Positions 24,153-32,646 of a DNA stretch of 64,000 nucleotides are shown here, in pieces (position 1 is the stretch's first letter; each line of letters starts with the position of its first letter). The stretch is from Microbacterium sediminis (GTDB lineage Bacteria > Actinomycetota > Actinomycetes > Actinomycetales > Microbacteriaceae), in the NCBI RefSeq assembly GCF_004564075.1, contig NZ_CP038256.1, forward strand, positions 186,001 through 250,000, given 5' to 3'. The translations under genes and the position numbers were made by a program. The notes beneath the pieces were generated by a model. The model was not told the origin of the DNA. It ran no database searches and was given only the letters and a program-made list of their open reading frames with translations.

Positions 24153-25292
24153 GTGACCTCGGCGTGGAATGAGACAGACGACGGCCTCGTGCGCATTCTC
24201 GGCGCCGACGGCGTGATCGCACCCACAGCGGCGGCGGAGCGGTACCTGCCGGTGATCGACGCCCTCGACGACGCGACACTCGAGACGTTCTACCGCGACA
24301 TGGCGGTCGTGCGGGCGTTCGACCGCCAGGCGACGCTGCTGCAGCGGCAGGGCCAGCTCGCGCTCTGGCCGCCGTCGCACGGCCAGGAGGCGGCCCAGGT
24401 GGGATCGGCCCGCGCCGCGCGCCCGCAGGATCACATCTTCCCGTCGTACCGCGAGCACGTGGTGTGCACGATCCGCGGCGTCGATCCCGTCGACATCATT
24501 AAGCTCATGCGCGGCGTGAGCCACGGCGGCTGGGACCCGACGGACCCCAAGAACGGCCGCACCCGCATCTACACGCTCGTGCTCGGGTCGCAGACGCTGC
24601 ACGCGACCGGCTTCGCGATGGGGCTCGCCTTCGACGGCAAGTCCGGCACGGGAGACGCCGAGGCCGACGAGGCCGTCATGGTCTACTACGGCGACGGCTC
24701 GTCCAGCCAGGGCGACGTGCACGAGGCGATGGTCTTCGCCAACAGCTACCGCACGCCCGAGGTGTTCTTCCTCCAGAACAACCAGTGGGCGATCTCGGTG
24801 CCCGTCTCGACCCAGTCGCCGGTGCCGCTGGCCGATCGCGCCCGCGGCTACGGCATGGAGAGCATCCGCATCGACGGCAACGACGTGCTCGCGAGCTACG
24901 CCGTCACCCGGCTCGCGCTCGACGACGCCCGCTCCGGCGACGGACCGCGCGCCATCGAGGCCGTCACCTACCGCATGGGCGCCCACACCACCAGCGACGA
25001 CCCGACGAAGTACCGCACGAGCGACGAGGAGGAGAGCTGGGCGCGGCGCGATCCGATCGAGCGCATGCGCGTCTACCTCCGCTCGCGCGGCGCGGCCGAC
25101 GCGTTCTTCGCCGACGTCGACGCCGAGGCCGCGGCCTTCGCCGAGGACGTCCGGGTGCGCACGCTCGCACTGGAGGGCCCGTCGCCGGAGTCGATGTTCG
25201 CGCACGTGTACAGCGACCCGCATCCGCTCATGACCGAGCAGGCGGCGTGGCTGGCCGACTATGAGGCGTCGTTCGAGGGAGCGGGCGAGTGA
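24153..25292 (+). CDS. bkdA: 2-oxoacid dehydrogenase E1 alpha (branched-chain type)
   Basis: The product has 379 residues. The thiamine diphosphate motif GDGSSSQGDVHEA...FLQNNQWAIS lies near residues 178-215. Catalytic-loop residues are seen in YRMGAHTTSDDPTKYR. It decarboxylates branched-chain 2-oxoacids with the beta subunit and passes the acyl group to lipoyl-E2. The overall length and the PSHGQEAAQVG segment fit the BCKDH/PDH alpha family. Substrate choice (branched-chain rather than pyruvate) is inferred from organisation with separate alpha and beta chains; pyruvate in such organisms is usually handled by AceE. The stop overlaps the start of the beta gene. Confidence 0.9.
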   Translation: MTSAWNETDDGLVRILGADGVIAPTAAAERYLPVIDALDDATLETFYRDMAVVRAFDRQATLLQRQGQLALWPPSHGQEAAQVGSARAARPQDHIFPSYREHVVCTIRGVDPVDIIKLMRGVSHGGWDPTDPKNGRTRIYTLVLGSQTLHATGFAMGLAFDGKSGTGDAEADEAVMVYYGDGSSSQGDVHEAMVFANSYRTPEVFFLQNNQWAISVPVSTQSPVPLADRARGYGMESIRIDGNDVLASYAVTRLALDDARSGDGPRAIEAVTYRMGAHTTSDDPTKYRTSDEEESWARRDPIERMRVYLRSRGAADAFFADVDAEAAAFAEDVRVRTLALEGPSPESMFAHVYSDPHPLMTEQAAWLADYEASFEGAGE

Positions 25293-26269
25293 CCGTCGAG
25301 GTGATGACGTTCGGCAAGGCGCTCAACGCCGGCCTGCGCAAGGCGATGGCCGACAGCGACCGCGTGCTCATGATGGGCGAGGACATCGGCCGGCTCGGCG
25401 GCGTCTTCCGCGTGACCGAGGGCCTGCTCGCCTCGTTCGGTGAGCGGCGCGTGCTCGACACGCCCCTGGCCGAGTCCGGCATCGTCGGCACGGCGATCGG
25501 CCTGGCGATGGGCGGCTTCCGCCCCGTGGTCGAGATCCAGTTCGACGGCTTCGTCTTCCCGGCCTTCGACCAGATCACCACGCAGCTGGCCAAGCTCACC
25601 AATCGCCACGAGGGCGCGCTGTCGCTGCCGGTCGTCATCCGCATCCCTTACGGCGGGCACATCGGAGCCGTCGAGCACCACCAGGAGAGCCCTGAGGCGT
25701 ACTTCGCGCACACCCCCGGCCTGCGCGTGGTGTCGCCGTCGACGCCCAACGACGCCTACTGGATGATCCAGGACGCGATCGCCTCGAACGATCCCGTGAT
25801 CTTCATGGAGCCGAAGTCGCGCTACTGGCACAAGGGCGAGATCGACCTGGCCTCGCGCGCCATGCCGCTGCACGGCAGCCGCGTGGTCCGCAAGGGCGGC
25901 GACGTCACGCTCGTGGGGCACGGGGCGATGGTCACCACGCTGCTGCAGGCGGCCGCGCTCGCCGAGGCCGAGGGCACCAGCTGCGAGGTGATCGACCTGC
26001 GCTCGCTGTCGCCGATCGACTACGGCCCGCTGCTCGACTCGGTGCGCCGGACCGGCCGCATGGTCGTGGCGCAGGAGGCGCCCGGACACGTCAGCGTCGG
26101 CAGCGAGATCGCCGCCACGGTGACCGAGCGTGCCTTCTACTCGCTCGAGGCGCCCGTGATCCGGGTGTCCGGTTTCGATGTGCCGTTCCCTCCCGCCAAG
26201 CTGGAGGGGACGTACCTGCCCGACGCCGACCGCGTGCTCGAGGCCGTCGACCGGGCCCTGGCCTACTGA
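25289..26269 (+). CDS. bkdB: 2-oxoacid dehydrogenase E1 beta
   Basis: The product has 326 residues and starts at the GTG overlapping the E1-alpha stop. Typical blocks are [38 protein letters not shown] and [20 protein letters not shown], and the C-terminal transketolase domain contains [18 protein letters not shown]. It forms the alpha2-beta2 E1 heterotetramer and supplies part of the thiamine diphosphate site. It is followed after 16 nt by the E2 gene. Confidence 0.95.
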   Translation: MTVEVMTFGKALNAGLRKAMADSDRVLMMGEDIGRLGGVFRVTEGLLASFGERRVLDTPLAESGIVGTAIGLAMGGFRPVVEIQFDGFVFPAFDQITTQLAKLTNRHEGALSLPVVIRIPYGGHIGAVEHHQESPEAYFAHTPGLRVVSPSTPNDAYWMIQDAIASNDPVIFMEPKSRYWHKGEIDLASRAMPLHGSRVVRKGGDVTLVGHGAMVTTLLQAAALAEAEGTSCEVIDLRSLSPIDYGPLLDSVRRTGRMVVAQEAPGHVSVGSEIAATVTERAFYSLEAPVIRVSGFDVPFPPAKLEGTYLPDADRVLEAVDRALAY

Positions 26270-26285
26270 TTTCGGAGGGAATCGG

Positions 26286-27581
26286 ATGCAGACGTACAAC
26301 CTGCCCGACGTGGGCGAGGGACTGACCGAGGCCGAGATCGTCCAGTGGCACGTCAAGCCCGGCGACACCGTGGCCGTCAACGACGTGGTCGCGGAGATCG
26401 AGACCGCCAAGTCGCTCGTGGAGCTGCCGTCGCCGTACGCCGGCACGGTGGCCGAGCTGCTCGTCGCCGAGGGCGACACGGTGGATGTCGGCACGCCGAT
26501 CCTCGCGGTCGCGGGCGCCGATGACCAGCCGGCGCCCACCGCGCCCTCCGACCCGGCCCCCGCCGCGGCGGACGCGGGCGGTTCGGTGCTCGTGGGATAC
26601 GGCACCGGGGGAGAGGTCAAGACCCGCCGCCGCAAGCCGCGGCACGAGGTCGCCGTCGCGTCGTCGGTCGGCGTGGTCGCCAAGCCCCCGATCCGCAAGC
26701 TCGCCCGCGACCTGGGCATCGACCTCGCCGATGTGACGGCGAGCGGCCCGGCCGGCGAGGTCACCCGCGACGACGTGCTCCGGCACGCCGAGCAGGCCAA
26801 GGTGTTCCGCAACCTCGAGACGCCGCAGTGGCCGACCGAGCGCGAGCGCCGCATCCCCGTGGCGCCCGCGAGCACCGACGACCGGTACGAGACGATCCCC
26901 GTCAAGGGCGTGCGCAAGGCGACCGCCAACGCGATGGTGGGCTCGGCCTACACCGCGCCGCACGTGTCGGTGTGGACCGACGTCGACGCCAGCCGCACGA
27001 TGGAGTTCGTCAAGCGCCTCAAGCAGCAGCCGCAGTTCGCCGACGTGCGCGTCTCGCCGCTGCTCGTGTTCGCCAAGGCCCTGCTGTGGGCCGTGCAGCG
27101 CACGCCCGAGATCAACTCCGCGTGGGTCGACACCGAGCAGGGCGCTGAGATCCACGTGCGCAACTACGTCAATCTCGGCATCGCGGCCGCGACCCCGCGC
27201 GGCCTGCTCGTGCCCAACATCAAGGACGCGCACGCGCTCTCGATGCGCGAGCTCGCCGTCGCCCTGCAGAACCTCACGCAGACGGCGCGAGACGGGAAGA
27301 CCACGCCCGAGGACCAGCAGGGCGGCACGATCACGATCACGAACATCGGCGTGTTCGGGATGGACGCCGGCACGCCGATCATCAACCCCGGCGAGGCCGG
27401 AATAGTGGCCATGGGGGCGATCCGTCAGAAGCCGTGGGTCGTCGACGGCGAGGTGCGCCCCGCGTGGGTCACGACCGTGTCCGGCTCGTTCGACCACCGC
27501 ATCGTCGACGGCGACAAGATCAGCCGCTTCATCGCCGACATCGCCGCCGTCCTCGAGGAGCCCGCGCTGCTGCTCGACTGA
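26286..27581 (+). CDS. bkdC: Dihydrolipoamide acyltransferase E2
   Basis: The product has 431 residues with one lipoyl domain at 1-80 (lipoylated Lys in [14 protein letters not shown] near 42). A Pro/Ala linker follows, then a peripheral-subunit-binding domain at about 132-168 ([17 protein letters not shown]), a second linker and the catalytic domain ending with the active-site [12 protein letters not shown] near 403. It moves the acyl group from lipoyl-lysine to CoA. An E3 gene is not in the operon, so lipoamide dehydrogenase is shared. AGGGAATCGG before the ATG contains the ribosome-binding site. Confidence 0.95.
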   Translation: MQTYNLPDVGEGLTEAEIVQWHVKPGDTVAVNDVVAEIETAKSLVELPSPYAGTVAELLVAEGDTVDVGTPILAVAGADDQPAPTAPSDPAPAAADAGGSVLVGYGTGGEVKTRRRKPRHEVAVASSVGVVAKPPIRKLARDLGIDLADVTASGPAGEVTRDDVLRHAEQAKVFRNLETPQWPTERERRIPVAPASTDDRYETIPVKGVRKATANAMVGSAYTAPHVSVWTDVDASRTMEFVKRLKQQPQFADVRVSPLLVFAKALLWAVQRTPEINSAWVDTEQGAEIHVRNYVNLGIAAATPRGLLVPNIKDAHALSMRELAVALQNLTQTARDGKTTPEDQQGGTITITNIGVFGMDAGTPIINPGEAGIVAMGAIRQKPWVVDGEVRPAWVTTVSGSFDHRIVDGDKISRFIADIAAVLEEPALLLD

Positions 27582-27601
27582 TCGCCGGGATGTGCGATTT
27601 T

Positions 27602-27614
27602 GAGAACCGTTATC
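27602..27614. promoter_or_regulatory. Candidate Zur box 1
   Basis: GAGAAC-C-GTTATC is a 6-1-6 near-palindrome with one mismatch from GATAAC-N-GTTATC. It covers the -35 and spacer of the znuA promoter (TTGAGA at 27600-27605, N16, TAGGGT at 27622-27627). The identical 13-mer occurs before znuC. Assignment to Zur is inferred from the genes it controls. Confidence 0.7.
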
Positions 27615-27621
27615 GTTCGCG

Positions 27622-27627
27622 TAGGGT
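27622..27627 (+). promoter_or_regulatory. Leaderless -10 (TAGGGT) of znuA
   Basis: It ends 6 nt before the ATG at 27634; the -35-like TTGAGA lies 16 nt further up and overlaps the Zur box. Confidence 0.65.
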
Positions 27628-27633
27628 TCTCGC

Positions 27634-28620
27634 ATGACCCGTCGTGTGCTGCCCGTGATCTCGCTCATCGCCCTCTCCGGGATCGCTCTCGCCGGCTGTG
27701 CCGGAACCGATGCGGAGGGCGCGGAGTCCGGCGGCGTGACGATCGTCGCCTCGACGAGCGTGTACGCCGACCTTGCGAGCGCGGTCGTCGGCGACGCGGT
27801 CGAGGTGACCGCGATCATCGACTCGGCCACCCAGGACCCGCACGAGTACGAGGCGAGCGCGCGCGACCAGCTCGCGGTCGACGAGGCTGACCTCGTGATC
27901 CTCAACGGCGGCGGATACGACCACTTCATGGAGGACGCCGTGGCCGCCGCCGGCGTCGCGCACGTCGTGACCGCGGTGGAGTACAACCACGACTACCCCG
28001 GCGCCGAGGGCGAGGAGCACTCGGAAGACGAGCGCGCCGAGGACGAGGAGCACGCCGAGGACGAGGAGCACGGCGAGCACGAGCACCACCACATCGAGGG
28101 CTTCAACGAGCACGTCTGGTACGACCCGCACACGATCGTGCACGTCGTCGAGGCGATCGCCGAGCAGGTCGGGGAGCTCGTGCCCGACGAGGTCGAGGCC
28201 TTCGAGGCGAACGCCGCCGAGCTGATCGCGCAGATCGAGGGGCTCGAGACGAGCCTCGACGAGATCGCGGCCGCGCACGAGGGCGAGACGGTGTTCTTCA
28301 CCGAGCCCGTGGGCGGATACCTCGCCGCGGCGGCCGGACTCGACGACATCACGACCGAGGGCTTCGCCGAGGCCGTGGAGGAGGGTCAGGACGTCGCGCC
28401 GGCCACGCTCCTGGCGGCGACCGAATCGATCTCGGGTGGTGAGGTCGACGTGATCGTCGCGAACACGCAGACCGGCGGCCCCGAGACGCAGGCGGTGCTG
28501 GACGCGGCGGAGGCGGCGGGCGTGCCGATCGTCGAGTACGGCGAGACGCTGCCCGACGGCGAGACCTACGTCACCTGGATGCAGGCCAACATCGACGCCC
28601 TCGCCGACGCCCTGGCCTGA
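27634..28620 (+). CDS. znuA: Zinc ABC transporter substrate-binding lipoprotein
   Basis: The product has 328 residues of cluster A-I. The lipobox is ALAGC near residue 24. The mature protein starts with the VTIVASTSVYADLASAVVGD fold signature and contains metal-ligand candidates in DPHEYEAS and HVWYDPHTIVHVV. A loop at about residues 128-154 is very rich in His, Glu and Asp (HSEDERAEDEEH and more), typical of zinc importers, where it traps or senses zinc. It captures Zn2+ outside the cell for the ABC permease encoded next. Expression is likely repressed by Zur at high zinc through the box in its leaderless promoter. Confidence 0.93.
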   Translation: MTRRVLPVISLIALSGIALAGCAGTDAEGAESGGVTIVASTSVYADLASAVVGDAVEVTAIIDSATQDPHEYEASARDQLAVDEADLVILNGGGYDHFMEDAVAAAGVAHVVTAVEYNHDYPGAEGEEHSEDERAEDEEHAEDEEHGEHEHHHIEGFNEHVWYDPHTIVHVVEAIAEQVGELVPDEVEAFEANAAELIAQIEGLETSLDEIAAAHEGETVFFTEPVGGYLAAAAGLDDITTEGFAEAVEEGQDVAPATLLAATESISGGEVDVIVANTQTGGPETQAVLDAAEAAGVPIVEYGETLPDGETYVTWMQANIDALADALA

Positions 28621-28690
28621 CGAATCCGCAAGTCTCTGCCAAGTCCGCGCCACCGAACGCCCGGATTCGGCAGAGACTTGCGGACTTGGG
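28621..28690. repeat. Interleaved inverted repeat between znuA and znuC
   Basis: The segment has three arms in the order A-B-C then A'-B'-C'. A is AATCCG (28623-28628) with CGGATT (28662-28667). B is CAAGTCTCTGCC with GGCAGAGACTTG; with flanking bases the perfect pair is 28625-28640 with 28669-28684. C is AAGTCCG (28641-28647) with CGGACTT (28681-28687). Pairing B with B' gives a 16-bp hairpin, while A-A' and C-C' are alternative pairings. It could be an attenuator, a processing site that tunes binding-protein expression, or a repetitive extragenic palindrome. Confidence 0.7.
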
Positions 28691-28694
28691 CTCC

Positions 28695-28707
28695 GAGAAC
28701 CGTTATC
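28695..28707. promoter_or_regulatory. Candidate Zur box 2
   Basis: The same GAGAAC-C-GTTATC 13-mer as before znuA. It lies in the -35 area of the znuC promoter. Confidence 0.7.
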
Positions 28708-28718
28708 AGAATCACCGA

Positions 28719-28724
28719 TAAGCT
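28719..28724 (+). promoter_or_regulatory. Leaderless -10 (TAAGCT) of znuC
   Basis: It ends 6 nt before the ATG at 28731, showing that znuC has its own promoter besides read-through from znuA. Confidence 0.6.
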
Positions 28725-28730
28725 GGTCGG

Positions 28731-29546
28731 ATGACCGATCCCCTGCTCGAGATCCGCGGCGCGGCGCTGCGGCTGCGAGGGCGCGAGCTGTGGTCCGGGC
28801 TCGACCTCGACGTGCGCCCCGGCGAGTTCATCGCCGTGCTCGGCCCGAGCGGCTCGGGCAAGACCACGCTGATGCGCGCGATCCTGGGCCTGCGCGAGCT
28901 GAGCGAGGGGTCGATCCGCGTGGCCGGGCAGCCCGCGCGCCGCGGCAACCGGCGCATCGGCTACATCCCGCAGCAGCTGCCCTTCCCCGCCGACACGAGC
29001 CTGCGCGCCCGTGACCTCGTGGGACTCGGCATCAACGGCGCCCGCTTCGGCCTGCCGATCCCGCCGCGCGGGGCGCGCGCCCGCGTCGACGCGCTGCTGG
29101 AGGCCGTGGGCGCCACCGGCTACGCCGACAGCCCCGTGGGTCGTCTCAGCGGCGGCGAGCAGCAGCGGCTGCGGGTGGGCCAGGCCCTCGCCGACGATCC
29201 CCGCCTGCTGCTGTGCGACGAGCCGCTGTCGAGCCTGGATCTCGCCAATCAGCAGGCGGTCACGGCGATCATCGAGGCGCAGCGGGCCAAGGGCGCCGCC
29301 GTGCTCTTCGTCACGCACGACGTGAACCCGATCCTCAATAAGGTCGACCGCATCCTCTACATCGCCGGCGGCCGGTTCATGCTCGGCACCCCGGCCGAGG
29401 TGCTGCAGACCAGCGTGCTCAGCGACCTGTACGGCGCGCCCGTGCACGTGCTGCGCGCGGGCAGCCAGCTCGTCGTCGTGGGCATCCCCGACGCCGATCC
29501 GCATCACGCCCACGAGCACGAGCACGACCACGAGGCGCACGCATGA
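28731..29546 (+). CDS. znuC: Zinc ABC transporter ATP-binding protein
   Basis: The product has 271 residues. Walker A is GPSGSGKTT, signature is LSGGEQQRLRVGQAL, Walker B is LLLCDEPLSSLD and the switch His is in VTHDVNP. It drives zinc import by ATP hydrolysis. The C-terminus ends in a His-rich tail (HHAHEHEHDHEAHA), which could bind zinc. Its TGA overlaps the permease ATG. Confidence 0.95.
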   Translation: MTDPLLEIRGAALRLRGRELWSGLDLDVRPGEFIAVLGPSGSGKTTLMRAILGLRELSEGSIRVAGQPARRGNRRIGYIPQQLPFPADTSLRARDLVGLGINGARFGLPIPPRGARARVDALLEAVGATGYADSPVGRLSGGEQQRLRVGQALADDPRLLLCDEPLSSLDLANQQAVTAIIEAQRAKGAAVLFVTHDVNPILNKVDRILYIAGGRFMLGTPAEVLQTSVLSDLYGAPVHVLRAGSQLVVVGIPDADPHHAHEHEHDHEAHA

Positions 29547-30430
29547 TCCGGCCCGCGCTCGACTGGGGCGACGTCATCTCGTTCCAGGACTACGACAAGC
29601 TGCTCGCGCTCGTCTCGAACTCCCTCATCGCCGGTGCCGTGCTCGGCATCGTGGGCGGGCTGATCGGCATCTTCATCATGCAGCGCGACATGGCGTTCGC
29701 CGTCCACGGCGTGAGCGAGCTGTCGTTCGCGGGCGCCGCCGCCGCGCTGCTGTTCGGGGGATCGGTCGTCGCGGGGTCGCTCGCCGGTGCGGTCGCCGCC
29801 GCGCTGCTGATCGGCCTGCTCGGCTCTCGGGCGCGGGATCGCAACTCGATCGTCGGCGTGCTGATGCCGTTCGGCCTGGGCCTGGGCATCCTCTTCCTGT
29901 CGCTGTACGAGGGGCGCAGCGCCAACCGGTTCAGCCTGCTGACCGGGCAGATCATCTCCGTCACCACGCCGGACCTCGGCTGGCTGATCGGGATCTCGGT
30001 GGCCGTGCTCGTCGCGCTCGTGCTCGTGTGGAACCCGCTCCGGTTCGACTCGCTCGACCCCGACTCCGCCGCCGCCCGCGGCGTGCCGTCGACGGCGATC
30101 AGCATGCTGTTCATGCTCCTCATGGGGCTCGTGGTCGCCGTGGCGGTGCACATCATCGGCGCGCTGCTCGTGATGGCGCTGCTCGTGACCCCGGCCGCCG
30201 CCGCCATGAAGGTCGTGCACGGGCCGCTGTCGGTGCCGCTGCTGTCGGCGCTGTTCGGCTTCGTGTCGGCCGTGGGCGGCATTCTCCTGGCGATCGCCGG
30301 CACGCTGCCGGTGAGCCCGTACATCACCTCGATCTCGTTCCTCATCTACGTGGTGTGCCGGGTGATCGCGTGGTCGCGCGACCGGGCGGTGCGCGGCCGT
30401 ACCCAGCGGGCTCTGAACCCCGCGGAATAG
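29543..30430 (+). CDS. znuB: Zinc ABC transporter permease
   Basis: The product has 295 residues of the ABC-3 family with about eight helices. Typical segments are MQRDMAFAVHGVSELSFAGAA near 48-68 and ALLVMALLVTPAAAA near 205-220. It forms the membrane channel of the importer with ZnuC. It starts inside the znuC stop and is followed 9 nt later by zur. Confidence 0.95.
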   Translation: MIRPALDWGDVISFQDYDKLLALVSNSLIAGAVLGIVGGLIGIFIMQRDMAFAVHGVSELSFAGAAAALLFGGSVVAGSLAGAVAAALLIGLLGSRARDRNSIVGVLMPFGLGLGILFLSLYEGRSANRFSLLTGQIISVTTPDLGWLIGISVAVLVALVLVWNPLRFDSLDPDSAAARGVPSTAISMLFMLLMGLVVAVAVHIIGALLVMALLVTPAAAAMKVVHGPLSVPLLSALFGFVSAVGGILLAIAGTLPVSPYITSISFLIYVVCRVIAWSRDRAVRGRTQRALNPAE

Positions 30431-30433
30431 GAT
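30428..30433 (+). promoter_or_regulatory. Leaderless -10 (TAGGAT) of zur
   Basis: It overlaps the permease stop codon and ends 6 nt before the zur ATG, so zur can be transcribed separately. No Zur box is seen here. Confidence 0.6.
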
Positions 30434-30439
30434 CGACGC

Positions 30440-30832
30440 ATGGCTCAGCGGAACACGTGGCAGCGCGAGCGGGTACGCGGCGCGCTCGCCGAGGCCGACG
30501 GCTTCGTGAGCGCCCAGACGCTGCACCAGTCCCTGCGGGAGGCGGACACGGGCATCGGCCTGGCCACCGTCTACCGCACCCTCGCCGGGCTCACCGCCGC
30601 GGGCGAGGCCGACTCGCTGCAGAGCCCCGACGGCGAGGCGCTGTATCGCGCGTGCCGCAGCACCGGCCACCACCACCACCTCATCTGCCGCTCGTGCGGC
30701 AAGGCCGTCGAGATCGAGGCGACCGCCGTCGAGCAGTGGGCCCGCGACACCGCGGCCGCGCACGGCTTCGTCGACGCCGAGCACGTCGTCGACATCTTCG
30801 GCCTCTGCCAGGACTGCGCCGCGAAGGCGTGA
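30440..30832 (+). CDS. zur: Fur-family zinc uptake regulator
   Basis: The product has 130 residues. An N-terminal winged helix (VSAQTLHQSLREADTGIGLATVYRTL) is followed by the metal-binding dimer domain with GHHHHLICRSCGKAVEIEA and the second CxxC in FGLCQDCAAK, which form the structural zinc site. With zinc bound it should repress the znu genes through the two near-palindromes upstream. Zur rather than Fur or PerR is inferred from position directly behind znuABC-type genes. Confidence 0.92.
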   Translation: MAQRNTWQRERVRGALAEADGFVSAQTLHQSLREADTGIGLATVYRTLAGLTAAGEADSLQSPDGEALYRACRSTGHHHHLICRSCGKAVEIEATAVEQWARDTAAAHGFVDAEHVVDIFGLCQDCAAKA

Positions 30833-30857
30833 CCCGCCCGCTCGCCCGAGCCCGTCG

Positions 30858-31895
30858 ATGCACACCGAAGGCACACCGAGCGCGATGACGTCGATCCACC
30901 CCGAGGTCCGCCGCCGCGGCGGCGTGCTCCTGCCGCTGGGCATCGGAGCCGTCGCGGTCGTCGCTCTGTTCCTCATCGACGCCTTCGCGCCCGCCCTGTT
31001 CTCGGCGGATCTGCCCACGCGCGCGCAGGACGGCCTCACCCTCGCGCTGAGCGTGCTCATCGAGGCCCTGCCGTTCGTCGCGCTCGGCGTGATCCTCTCG
31101 ATCGCGGTGCAGGTGTGGCTGCCCGACGGCGTCATCGAGCGGATCCTGCCGCGCGCGGGCTGGGCCCGGCGCGCGGTGCTGTCGCTGGTGGGCATGTTCA
31201 TCCCCGTCTGCGAGTGCGGCAACGTGCCGTTCGCGCGCGGCCTCATGATGCGCGGAATCGGCCCCGCCGACACCCTCGCCTTCCTCGTGGCGGCGCCGAT
31301 CGTGAACCCGATCGTGATCCTCACCACCCACCAGGCGTTCGGGTGGAGCGACGGGATCCTCGTCGCCCGGCTGCTCGGCGGGTACGCGATCGCCAACCTC
31401 ATCGCCTGGCTGTACAGCCGCCACCCGGACCCGCAGCGCATGCTCACCGAGCGGTTCGCGCAGACGTGCGAGATCGTCGTGGGCGAGACGGGATCGCGCG
31501 CCCGGCGCAGCCTCGCGCAGTTCGTCGTGGAGCTGCGCGCCGTGATGCCCGCGCTCATCATCGGGTCGGCCGTCGCGGGCGCCGTGCAGGTGCTCGTGCC
31601 GCGCGACGCGCTCGTCGCGATCGGGTCCAACCCGGTGCTCTCGATCGCCGCGATGGTGCTGCTGGCCGTGACCGTGGCGATCTGCTCGAACGTCGACGCG
31701 TTCTTCGCGCTGTCGTTCGCGTCGACCTTCTCGCCCGGCTCGCTCGTGGCGTTCCTGCTCGTGGGCCCCCTCGTCGACGTGAAGATGCTGGCGCTGCTGC
31801 GCACCACCTTCACGTGGCGCGTGCTGGCCGGCATCGTCGTCGTGGTCGTGCTGGCGGCCTTCGCGATCGGGATCGGGGTGAACCTCGTTGCGTAG
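30858..31895 (+). CDS. YraQ/UPF0718-family permease
   Basis: The product has 345 residues (an alternative ATG at 30885 would remove nine). About eight helices; the family block PVCECGNVPFARGLMMRG is near residue 115, followed by APIVNPIVILTT. A second similar block (ICSNVDAFFALSFAS) occurs near residue 275. This family and the DUF1980 partner encoded next are paired in many bacteria, including a Zur-controlled pair in Bacillus, so a role in zinc or metal trafficking is plausible. The stop is overlapped by the partner's start. Confidence 0.85.
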   Translation: MHTEGTPSAMTSIHPEVRRRGGVLLPLGIGAVAVVALFLIDAFAPALFSADLPTRAQDGLTLALSVLIEALPFVALGVILSIAVQVWLPDGVIERILPRAGWARRAVLSLVGMFIPVCECGNVPFARGLMMRGIGPADTLAFLVAAPIVNPIVILTTHQAFGWSDGILVARLLGGYAIANLIAWLYSRHPDPQRMLTERFAQTCEIVVGETGSRARRSLAQFVVELRAVMPALIIGSAVAGAVQVLVPRDALVAIGSNPVLSIAAMVLLAVTVAICSNVDAFFALSFASTFSPGSLVAFLLVGPLVDVKMLALLRTTFTWRVLAGIVVVVVLAAFAIGIGVNLVA

Positions 31896-32646
31896 GGCGG
31901 GATCGATCGGCACGCGCTGGCTCGGGGCGGGACTCGCCTCGGTCCTGGCGGTGGTCACGCTCGGCCTGTGGGCCACCGACCGGCTCGCGCTGTACATCAA
32001 CCCCGCGCAGTCCTGGTTCGCCGTCGGCATGGCCGTGGTGGTGCTCGCCGGCTCGATCGCCTCGTTCGCGCTGCCGCTGGGTGCCGAGGACGATCACGGG
32101 CACGGCGCCGACGAGCACGCGCATCACCACGAGCCGGGCCGCGGCTCGCTCGCCGTCGGGGTGGTCGGCGGCGTGCTGGCGACGGGCGTGGCCGCGGGGG
32201 CGATCCTCCTGCCGCCGGCGTCGTTGTCGGTCGAGCTGGCGATGGAGCGCGACACGGGCACGCCGCCGCTGTTCGCGGGGGCCGACGACGTCGTGCTCGC
32301 CGCGGGGTCGGACACGAGCGGATTCGGCGTGGGCGACTGGGCCGCGGTGTTCGCGCGGGCGACGAGCCCCGACGCGTTCGACGGCGCGGAGGTGACGCTG
32401 ACCGGGTTCGTGACGCCGGCCGACGACGGGGAGGATGGCATCCGGCTCGGACGCCTCGTCATCACGCACTGCGTGATCGACGCGCAGCCGGCCACGCTCC
32501 CGGTCGCGGCGGTGGACGGCGATTTCCCCGTGGGGGAGTGGATCGAGGTGGCCGGCGTGGTCTCGGCCGGCGCCGACGGCGAGCTCGTGATCGAGCCGAC
32601 GTCGGTCACCCCCGTGCCCGAGCCCGAGGACCCGTATGAGTACTGA
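31888..32646 (+). CDS. TIGR03943/DUF1980-family membrane protein
   Basis: The product has 252 residues and starts at a TTG overlapping the upstream stop. Three N-terminal helices contain a short His/Asp-rich loop (EDDHGHGADEHAHHHEPG near residue 70). A periplasmic OB-like domain follows with VTLTGFVTPADDG, LVITHCVIDAQP and a C-terminal VEVAGVVSAG-type stretch. It is the usual partner of YraQ-type permeases. The His-rich loop suggests metal contact. It overlaps the next gene start by 11 nt. Confidence 0.85.
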   Translation: MRRAGSIGTRWLGAGLASVLAVVTLGLWATDRLALYINPAQSWFAVGMAVVVLAGSIASFALPLGAEDDHGHGADEHAHHHEPGRGSLAVGVVGGVLATGVAAGAILLPPASLSVELAMERDTGTPPLFAGADDVVLAAGSDTSGFGVGDWAAVFARATSPDAFDGAEVTLTGFVTPADDGEDGIRLGRLVITHCVIDAQPATLPVAAVDGDFPVGEWIEVAGVVSAGADGELVIEPTSVTPVPEPEDPYEY

